Below, piece by piece: positions 58,219 through 64,000 of a stretch of DNA of 64,000 nt (within the stretch, counting starts at the first letter, position 1; the number at the start of each line of letters is the position of its first letter). Source of the DNA: CALWPV01 sp045632125 (lineage in GTDB: Bacteria > Bacillota > Clostridia > Lachnospirales > Bianqueaceae). A model generated the notes under the pieces. That model saw nothing but the letters and a program-made list of their open reading frames with translations. It was not told where the DNA came from and did no database searches. The position numbers were made by a program, and so were the translations under genes. The DNA lies in assembly GCA_045632125.1 (NCBI GenBank), contig JAZQWC010000008.1, forward strand, positions 36,052-100,051. Reading direction: 5' to 3'.

Positions 58219-59349
58219 ATGAGTTATATCAAAAATAAATTGCAAGAAATTATAAAAAAAGAAAAGGTGCTGGTGATTGCGGCCATTGCGGCGGTGGTAT
58301 CCATGTTTTTTGTTCCGCCATCTATGGCGTACATGGAGTACATTGATGTAAGGGTGTTGTGCTTGCTATTCAGTTTAATGGCGGTAGTAGCCGGTTTTCA
58401 AAGTTGTCGCGTATTTGAAGCGATGGCACAGAAAATGTTGACCGGCGAAAAAAAACTGCGCACCATCGGCTGGGTATTGGTAGCGTTACCCTTTTTTACA
58501 TCTATGCTGATCACCAATGATGTGGCTTTGATTACCTTTGTTCCCTTCACTATGCTGGTGCTTAAAATGGTGGGCGGCGAGAAGGAAGCGGCTCTTATTG
58601 TAGTGCTGCAAACAGTAGCAGCCAATCTTGGCAGCATGGCCACGCCATTTGGAAATCCACAGAATTTGTTTTTGTACGCCAACTATAATATGACGGGCAG
58701 CGGGTTTTTTGGAACGGTGCTTCCTCTGGCTATTGTCAGTTTTATAGCGATTTGGTTATGTGGTTTCATGGTAACCAGCCGAGAGATTCGAGTGAGTTTC
58801 AACGGTAAAGCGTGCATTCAAAATAAAGGCCGACTTGGCGTATACGCCATTCTGTTTGTGCTTTGTTTACTGGCGGTGCTTCGAATTGCACCCTATTGGA
58901 TGGTAACGGCAATGGTAGCGATTGCATTACTGATTTTGGATCGAAAATTACTGTTGAAAGTGGATTATGCCCTGCTTTTGACATTCATCTGTTTCTTTAT
59001 TTTTGCTGGCAATATGGGTGAAATTTCGGCAGTGAAAAGCTTTTTGGCGGGCATCATGGAACAAAATGCCCTGCTTACATCCGCACTGGCAAGTCAAGTG
59101 ATTAGCAATGTACCTGCGGCCGTATTACTTTCTGAATTTACAGAAAATGGTCGAGAGCTTTTAGCTGGTGTCAATATTGGCGGTTTGGGCACACCCATTG
59201 CGTCGTTAGCAAGTTTGATTTCGCTCAAATTATATTCGGCAGATACCAATGCCGCCATAGGCGGAACAGGACGATATATGAAGCTTTTCATCATTTTTAA
59301 CGTGGTCGGTTTAGGATTGTTGTTAGGATTTCAAATGCTGATCGGCTGA
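58219..59349 (+). CDS. SLC13/ArsB-type anion transporter
   Basis: 376 residues with ten or so transmembrane helices. SMLITNDVALITFVPFTMLV and NLGSMATPFGNPQNLFLYAN are the two re-entrant-loop motifs of the ion-transporter superfamily (N-D and G-N-P), repeated near the end as VISNVPAAVLLSEF and NIGGLGTPIASLASLISLK. Substrate could be a dicarboxylate, sulfate or arsenite. ATG 58219 is chosen because the N-terminus MSYIKNKLQEIIKKEKVLVI fits; no strong Shine-Dalgarno is visible. The stop codon is part of a 9-mer copy (59347). The gene upstream region has AGGTCCGTCCC at 58183. Confidence 0.85.
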   Translation: MSYIKNKLQEIIKKEKVLVIAAIAAVVSMFFVPPSMAYMEYIDVRVLCLLFSLMAVVAGFQSCRVFEAMAQKMLTGEKKLRTIGWVLVALPFFTSMLITNDVALITFVPFTMLVLKMVGGEKEAALIVVLQTVAANLGSMATPFGNPQNLFLYANYNMTGSGFFGTVLPLAIVSFIAIWLCGFMVTSREIRVSFNGKACIQNKGRLGVYAILFVLCLLAVLRIAPYWMVTAMVAIALLILDRKLLLKVDYALLLTFICFFIFAGNMGEISAVKSFLAGIMEQNALLTSALASQVISNVPAAVLLSEFTENGRELLAGVNIGGLGTPIASLASLISLKLYSADTNAAIGGTGRYMKLFIIFNVVGLGLLLGFQMLIG

Positions 59350-59373
59350 CGTACATAAAAGGAGACTAATAGT

Positions 59374-60342
59374 ATGAGTTTCAATTTTGCCATCATGGGT
59401 GCCGGTAACATTGCCGGTAAATTTGTAGACGCTGTACGTCGCGTAAATGGCTGCGACGTAGTGGCGGTCGCTAGCAAATCGATGGAACGAGCTGAAAATT
59501 TTGCACGCCAATTTGAAATTACAAAGTATTATGACTCCTACGAAACCATGTTACAGGAGAATCATATTGATTGTGTTTATATTGCAACAACACCGAATTT
59601 TCATTACGAACTCACTAAGCTTTGTTTGGCGTACAATATTCCGGTACTTTGTGAAAAGGCCATGTTTATGAATTACAAAGAGGCGGAATCAGTGTTCAGC
59701 GAATCAAAAAGAAAAGGCATATTTGTAATGGAAGCCATGTGGAGTCGATTTCTTCCGGCAATTCAAAAAGCCAAACAGTGGATGGATGAAGGGAAGATTG
59801 GTGAAACGAAATATATTAACTGTGTGATCAGTTATGCGTTTGATCCAATAAAAAACAGTCGCAATTTTGATCCGGCTTTGGGTGGAGGAGCAGCCTTTGA
59901 TTTAACTGTATACTCTTATGAATTAACAGATTATTTTTGGGGACAAGAACGTGCACGCCTTTCTGTAGTTGCCGGATGGGACCAATCAGGTATTGATCTT
60001 TGGAATCATGTGAACCTTAGCTATGGTGATAATAATGAACGCCTAGCCAGCTTGTATTCTGGTTGTACTGCAATGGCAGATGAACGTATTGAAATTGCTG
60101 GAAGCAAGGGGCGCATTGTTGTACCGTATCCTCATCATGGGGATCGAGCGTATTTATTTGACGTGGCCCATAATCAAAAGGAAGAATTCATTGATGAGCA
60201 AACAAAAAACGGCTTTACCTATGAAATCGAGGAAGCCGTTGAATGTATTCGAAAAGGAAAAATAGAAAGTGAAGTTGTGCCTCATGAACTTACACTGCGA
60301 TGCAGTGAATTGTTCGACGCTATTTATGCTCAAAAACCATGA
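59374..60342 (+). CDS. Gfo/Idh/MocA family oxidoreductase
   Basis: 322 residues. NAD(P) fingerprint FNFAIMGAGNIAGKFVDAVR at the N-terminus, YIATTPNFHYELTKLCLAYN, and PVLCEKAMFMNYKEAESVF with the conserved EKA/EKP lysine. GGGAAFDLTVYSYELTDYFW is the second family motif. The group resembles trans-1,2-dihydrobenzene-1,2-diol or glucose-fructose dehydrogenase-like members. AAAAGGAGACTAATAGT precedes the ATG, 24 bp after the transporter gene, so the two may be co-transcribed and the transporter may bring in its substrate. Confidence 0.9.
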   Translation: MSFNFAIMGAGNIAGKFVDAVRRVNGCDVVAVASKSMERAENFARQFEITKYYDSYETMLQENHIDCVYIATTPNFHYELTKLCLAYNIPVLCEKAMFMNYKEAESVFSESKRKGIFVMEAMWSRFLPAIQKAKQWMDEGKIGETKYINCVISYAFDPIKNSRNFDPALGGGAAFDLTVYSYELTDYFWGQERARLSVVAGWDQSGIDLWNHVNLSYGDNNERLASLYSGCTAMADERIEIAGSKGRIVVPYPHHGDRAYLFDVAHNQKEEFIDEQTKNGFTYEIEEAVECIRKGKIESEVVPHELTLRCSELFDAIYAQKP

Positions 60343-60367
60343 GTGTCATAGAATGAAGAAATCAAAT

Positions 60368-61288
60368 TTAATGGAGTTCAGATTTTTGTTTGAATAAGCG
60401 CTTTAAAGGATTGGTTATAAAAGAGAATTTGGTTTCGACCAATACTACAGCAAAAAACATTAACAAACAACCCAGAAGCATACGCATTGTTAACTGTTCC
60501 TGCAGAAAAATGACAGAAAACAATACACCAAACACCGACTCAAAAGATAGCAAAAGTGATGCTGTACTTGGGGCGGTGTATTTTTGTCCCACATTTTGCA
60601 ACAAAAAGCCCAACATAGTACTGAAAATGCCAAGATACAGCATGCCCGTCACGATTTGAGGCTGAAAAGCGGCAGCGGGGAAGCCTCCATCATAGATAGG
60701 AGCAAAGATCCAGGAGAAGACAGCGGCAAAAACCATTTGCATCACCGTTAATATCATAGGATCCTGTGTTTCGGTGTATTTGTCTATGTATACAATATGG
60801 ACAGCGTATATAAAACCGCAGCCGATCGTTAAAAGGTCGCCAATATTCACCCCAGTATCACCGCCCTGCAGTGATAGAAGTCCAATACCTACGACGGCGA
60901 TGCACGCTGCAGCAATGGCATAAGCACTGGGGCGTTTGCGATTAATGACCCAGTGCAAAAAGGGAACGATAATCACATAGATCGTTGTTAAAAAAGCATT
61001 TTTTCCAGCAGTCGTATACTGACAGCCAATGGTCTGTATGGCATGAGCCGTAAAAAGAAACGTACCTAATACCGCTCCGCTGATCCAATCTTGACGTGTC
61101 AGTTTGCGAAGCTTTGGAAGCATAATCAGTGTCAGTCCTAAGGCTGCAATGGTAAAACGAAAGGCCAACATATAAATAGGCGGTATTAAGTCTAATGAAT
61201 TTTTAACTACTACAAAGGCGAAGCCCCAAATGATTGCGGCCAGCATCAGCCCGCAGGAAGAAATAAATCGAATTTTATGTGAAGTCAT
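60368..61288 (-). CDS. EamA/DMT family transporter
   Basis: 306 residues, ten hydrophobic helices in two EamA halves: LMLAAIIWGFAFVVVKNSLD and FTAHAIQTIGCQYTTAGKNA in the first, and MLYLGIFSTMLGFLLQNVGQ then YTAPSTASLLLSFESVFGVL in the second. Members move small metabolites or amino acids. TAGGAGCATACC precedes the ATG. The leader carries AGGTCCGTCCC (plus-strand orientation) at 61334-61344. Convergent with the Gfo/Idh gene with only 25 bp between stops and no clear terminator. Confidence 0.88.
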   Translation of the reverse strand: MTSHKIRFISSCGLMLAAIIWGFAFVVVKNSLDLIPPIYMLAFRFTIAALGLTLIMLPKLRKLTRQDWISGAVLGTFLFTAHAIQTIGCQYTTAGKNAFLTTIYVIIVPFLHWVINRKRPSAYAIAAACIAVVGIGLLSLQGGDTGVNIGDLLTIGCGFIYAVHIVYIDKYTETQDPMILTVMQMVFAAVFSWIFAPIYDGGFPAAAFQPQIVTGMLYLGIFSTMLGFLLQNVGQKYTAPSTASLLLSFESVFGVLFSVIFLQEQLTMRMLLGCLLMFFAVVLVETKFSFITNPLKRLFKQKSELH

Positions 61289-61411
61289 GGTATGCTCCTA
61301 TATAAAAGATTGTGTACATGGGAGCGGAAAAGGAGGTCCGTCCCGGTAACATAAAGATTATACAAACTTTTTACAGTATAACACATTAAAAAAAATGTCG
61401 CAATATTTCCC

Positions 61412-61440
61412 TTGACACAGGTTTTCGATTGGACAATAAT
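61412..61440 (+). promoter_or_regulatory. probable promoter of the MBL-fold gene
   Basis: TTGACA (61412-61417), 17-bp spacer, AATAAT (61435-61440); a TAATAT two bases further on would give a 19-bp spacer. Confidence 0.6.
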
Positions 61441-61492
61441 ATAGGTAGTGTTTATTTTATAACAATCTCAAAAAACTAAGGAATTTTTATAT

Positions 61493-62353
61493 ATGTTAAT
61501 TGGACAATTCTGGGGAACCAGCGCAGCGGAAGGAATTCCGTCCCCCTTTTGCAGATGTGAAAACTGTCTACAAGCACGCAGAGAAAAAGGAAAATACCAG
61601 CGAAAGCGATCCAGTTTTCGCGTGAGCGATTCTATCATAATTGATCTGGGCGCAGATGCTGTTACGCAAAGTATGGAATATGGAGAGTTGACGGACATTA
61701 ATCATGTTCTGATTACTCATACCCATGAGGATCATTTAAATCAGCACATGTTGATGGAAGCTTTTTGGGGAAACGAATATCGAAAAGGACCAATTCACTA
61801 TTATTTGACCGAAGATGCGTACAATATTATAGATAAATGGCGCAGTAATGATTGGATTTTGAAGGGTATGGTTCCTAACTGGGAAGCAAACAACATTGTT
61901 CAGTTTCATAAACTTTCGTATGGTCAGCGTATAGAAGTGGATGGCATTTTTGTGACTCCTTTTAAAGGAAATCATAAAGGTAACATGAAGGAAACTTCAG
62001 CTATGTATTTACTGGAATTTCCGGATGGGCGTACATTATTTTATGGATTGGACAGCGGTCCATATTTTCAGGAAACGATCGAAGCGCTAAAAAATGTGCA
62101 CGTCAACATATATATTAGTGAGGCGACAGGTGGAACAAGACCAAGCGCACCGGAAAGTACTCATATGAATCTGCAGGGCGTATACGATTTGGCGTGCACG
62201 CTTTTTGAGCAAGGAACGATCGACCAAAATAGTATTTTATATTTAACTCATATTAATCATCGAACCGGACATGATCAAATGGAGGAAGGTGTACAGCGGT
62301 TAGATTTTCCAGTAAAAACCGTGGTAGCCTATGATGGACTTGTCATTTTTTGA
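61493..62353 (+). CDS. MBL-fold metal-dependent hydrolase (PhnP-like)
   Basis: 286 residues. WGTSAAEGIPSPFCRCENCL at the N-terminus gives the Cys pair (C-x-C-x2-C) of PhnP-like proteins, which binds a structural zinc. The catalytic metal motif is ITHTHEDHLNQHM (HxHxDH). FKGNHKG and LFYGLDSGPYF supply further ligands, with ILYLTHINHRTGHDQ at the end. PhnP cleaves cyclic ribose phosphates, but the substrate here is open. AAGGAA lies upstream of the ATG. Four copies of the dispersed 9-mer lie in or just after the gene. Confidence 0.85.
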   Translation: MLIGQFWGTSAAEGIPSPFCRCENCLQARREKGKYQRKRSSFRVSDSIIIDLGADAVTQSMEYGELTDINHVLITHTHEDHLNQHMLMEAFWGNEYRKGPIHYYLTEDAYNIIDKWRSNDWILKGMVPNWEANNIVQFHKLSYGQRIEVDGIFVTPFKGNHKGNMKETSAMYLLEFPDGRTLFYGLDSGPYFQETIEALKNVHVNIYISEATGGTRPSAPESTHMNLQGVYDLACTLFEQGTIDQNSILYLTHINHRTGHDQMEEGVQRLDFPVKTVVAYDGLVIF

Positions 62354-62414
62354 TGTACGTCATGGTGCACGCCAAGCGTGAAAATGACGTTGCGAAAAAT
62401 AGGAGATCAAATAC

Positions 62415-63644
62415 ATGAGAAACGGAAAAGGGAAAAATAAAAAAAGGAAATGGCTTAAGAGACGACATGCTGTGATTACTGCTTTGGCACGGCCTTTTTT
62501 GGGCGCGTTTATCCGGTGGAAAAGCGGTGTAGAGGTGCAGAAATTCCGCGAACAGGATGACCGTCAATATTTGGTAGTCATGAATCACCAAACCGTATTT
62601 GATCAGTTTTTTGTAGCAATGGCCTTTAAAAGACCGGTATATTATATTGCAACAGAAGACATTTTTTCCAATGGTTTTATATCCAGATTGCTGACATGGG
62701 CAGTAAACCCGATTCCTATTAAAAAACAGACGTTGGACATGAGAGCCATCATGAATTGTATTCAAGTGGCGAAAGAGGGCGGCACCATTGCGCTCGCGCC
62801 GGAGGGAAACCGAACCTACAGTGGTAAAACAGCGTACATCAAACCAACCATTGCGAAATTAGTGCGCAAATTAGGGCTACCGCTTGCGATCTTTCGAATA
62901 GAAAATGGCTATGGTGTACAACCACGCTGGTGTGATCAGGTTCGTAAAGGAAAGATGCACGCCAAGGTAATTCAGGTGGTGGAAACGGACGTCTATAAGA
63001 ATCTGTCGGATGATGAACTGTTTGAAATCATTCGCAGCGGTTTGGATGTGAATGAGTCTTGCGTGGGCGGTCCTTTTAGAGGAAAACATTTGGCGGAATA
63101 TTTGGAGAGAGCAATTTATATTTGTCCTGTTTGCGGCTTTGCCGCTCATGAAAGTCAGGGCAACGTGATTGAATGTACTAAATGTCATAATAAAGTGGAA
63201 TATTTGCCGACACGCGAGTTGAAGGGCGTAGACAAAGAATTTCCGTTTAGGTTTGTGGCAGACTGGTATGAGTATCAATACGATGTGGTGAATCAAATGG
63301 ATCCAATGCAGCATGTGCAGGTTCCGATATTTGAGGATGTGGCAGCGTTGTTAGAAGTGATTCTATACAAAGAGAAGAAGCTGTTGCGGGAGACGGCGAC
63401 GTTCAAATTATATGGAGATCGTGTGGTGATCGACGCAGGGGAGCATATTGAGTTAGTGCTGCCGTTTGAGGAGGTGTCGTCGGTAGCGGTGCTGGGACGC
63501 AATAAGCTGAATATTTATTTTGGCGATATGGTGTATCAGGTAAAAGGTGGTAAACGTTTCAATGCTTTGAAATATGTCAATTTATTTCATCGCTATGTGA
63601 ACGTCAAGGAGGGGAATCCAGATGGAAAATTTCTGGGATTATAG
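62415..63644 (+). CDS. PlsC-like acyltransferase with C-terminal zinc-ribbon extension
   Basis: 409 residues. The N-terminal ~215 residues are a 1-acylglycerol-phosphate acyltransferase-like domain: VVMNHQTVFDQFFVAMAFKR (NHx4D), then IALAPEGNRTYSG (EGxR-type motif). The C-terminal ~190 residues add a zinc ribbon (YICPVCGF ... IECTKCHNK) and a beta-rich region (ATFKLYGDRVVIDAGEHIEL), not part of standard PlsC. It may acylate lysophosphatidate or a related lipid; the extension is uncharacterised. AGGAGATCAAATAC precedes the ATG, 61 bp after the MBL gene. It overlaps the next ORF by 23 bp. Confidence 0.82.
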   Translation: MRNGKGKNKKRKWLKRRHAVITALARPFLGAFIRWKSGVEVQKFREQDDRQYLVVMNHQTVFDQFFVAMAFKRPVYYIATEDIFSNGFISRLLTWAVNPIPIKKQTLDMRAIMNCIQVAKEGGTIALAPEGNRTYSGKTAYIKPTIAKLVRKLGLPLAIFRIENGYGVQPRWCDQVRKGKMHAKVIQVVETDVYKNLSDDELFEIIRSGLDVNESCVGGPFRGKHLAEYLERAIYICPVCGFAAHESQGNVIECTKCHNKVEYLPTRELKGVDKEFPFRFVADWYEYQYDVVNQMDPMQHVQVPIFEDVAALLEVILYKEKKLLRETATFKLYGDRVVIDAGEHIELVLPFEEVSSVAVLGRNKLNIYFGDMVYQVKGGKRFNALKYVNLFHRYVNVKEGNPDGKFLGL

Positions 63645-64000
63645 TGTTTGGAGTTCGCTGAACATTATAGCGATTCTGTTGCTAAGTTTGTTGGCGGGCA
63701 ATATGATCAAAAAAGCTGTGCCTTTTTTGCGAGTTTCCTTGATTCCTACGGCGGTAATTGGCGGCTGTATTATTCTTGTGCTGGAAGGCATATACAAATT
63801 ACTAACCGGGAATATGATGTTTGATGCCCCTTTTTTGGGAGGAAATGGAACAGCCACGTCCAGAATTTCCCTGCCATTGTGTTTGGTTTTCCCATGATGT
63901 TGTTGGCAACTTTAGCGCCGAAAAAACCAGAACTAACCATGATCATTCTGGTTGCGTTCTTTATTGTTATGAACGTCATTCTGTTTCGCGCACAGATTTT
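63622..64000 (+). pseudogene. frame-disrupted membrane transporter, truncated by window edge
   Basis: ATG 63622 with AGGAGG upstream opens a hydrophobic protein (NFWDYSVWSSLNIIAILLLS, AVPFLRVSLIPTAVIGGCII) that stops at TGA 63895-63897 after GGNGTATSRISLPLCLVFP. The region beyond, to 64000, continues as clearly membrane-like sequence in another frame (FPMMLLATLAPKKPELTMII). A one-base change near the T-run at about 63832 or an internal deletion would explain this. The N-terminus weakly resembles sodium/glutamate symporter-type proteins. Natural pseudogene, sequencing error and a short real protein are all possible. Confidence 0.5.

Larger units (their letters stand above)
18498..62964. repeat. 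dispersed 9-bp word TGYACGYCA, about 42 copies
   Basis: Read by eye on both strands. Plus-orientation copies start at 25600, 32732, 33450, 33491, 34051, 36365, 37841, 38020, 53294, 53846, 54236, 54702, 55186, 56284, 58673, 59502, 62097, 62354, 62366 and 62956. Reverse copies (TGRCGTRCA) start at 18498, 25616, 32340, 33346, 33649, 34067, 36945, 39835, 40011, 40440, 42711, 42892, 52949, 53030, 53875, 54231, 54628, 58147, 58325, 59347, 59627 and 62190. None lies before 18 kb or between 42.9 and 52.9 kb. Many more 8-of-9 matches occur, notably TRTACGYCA forms. No flanking conservation beyond the 9 bp is obvious. Confidence 0.8.

Noticed and set aside
1..64000. tRNA, rRNA, insertion sequence, prophage or integrase genes
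   Set aside because: No T-loop/acceptor-stem pattern was seen in the intergenic gaps and no transposase or phage-type protein is encoded.

Overview
The window looks like chromosomal DNA of an anaerobic Gram-positive bacterium of the class Clostridia, probably a gut commensal. The evidence is AGGAGG-type ribosome binding sites, strong TTGACA-17-TATAAT promoters, a serine T-box leader on serS, a split transketolase, DUF1292 and TSCPD proteins, a tandem Csp-like subtilase and a corrinoid methyl-transfer operon. Species cannot be fixed from sequence reading alone. I saw no rRNA, tRNA, CRISPR array, transposase or phage gene. Base composition is mixed: most of the window is of moderate GC, while 1232-5276 and 43328-44125 are clearly AT-richer.

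Layout. 1-5.3 kb: the start of tex (minus strand), then an AT-rich block with an ArsR-type regulator facing a small ORF, a secreted protein, a membrane-anchored solute-binding protein and a DUF2500-like protein. 5.4-10.6 kb: P-loop kinase, TSCPD protein, MATE exporter, GH20 hexosaminidase, DMT transporter. 10.8-18 kb: split transketolase; MMPL transporter overlapping a GLUG-repeat surface protein. 18.1-24.4 kb: HelD; an unusual array of inverted repeats (20361-20603); an EEP-fold hydrolase; CDP-alcohol phosphatidyltransferase; an RluA-acyltransferase fusion; a small membrane protein. 24.5-32.3 kb: GH29 fucosidase, TetR plus DUF308 pair, and a heterodimeric ABC exporter facing a MerR/GyrI-like regulator with a MerR-type 19-bp-spacer promoter between them. 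32.4-40.6 kb: SEC-C methionine aminopeptidase, metallophosphoesterase, radical SAM/SPASM protein, three-gene corrinoid methyltransferase operon, T-box-serS, hemolysin III. 40.6-46.3 kb: CBS protein, YdcF-like protein with a structured leader, ZIP transporter, orphan nuclease, Gfo/Idh oxidoreductase, MntR-like repressor, small HTH protein. 46.4-53.3 kb: 1126-residue tandem subtilase, nuclease-like protein overlapping pncB, FkbM methyltransferase. 53.4-64 kb: DUF1292, Ogt-HAD fusion, FtsH, DegV, SLC13-type transporter, Gfo/Idh oxidoreductase, EamA transporter, MBL hydrolase, PlsC-like acyltransferase, and a frame-disrupted membrane protein running off the edge.

Sugar and metabolite handling recurs: GH20, GH29, transketolase, two DMT/EamA exporters, two Gfo/Idh enzymes and a MATE pump. 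Metal handling is suggested by ZIP and MntR, and drug export by the MerR-ABC unit.

The most unusual signals are not genes. (1) A 9-bp word, TGYACGYCA, occurs about 42 times where about two are expected, almost only after 32 kb. It is sometimes paired as a hairpin and sometimes sits between promoter boxes, resembling a DNA-uptake-type or binding-site word. (2) Twelve copies of TAACTGA/TCAGTTA form five inverted pairs at a fixed 5-6 nt spacing in 243 bp between convergent genes. (3) An 11-mer, AGGTCCGTCCC, occurs four times, all on the plus strand. Counts were made by eye.
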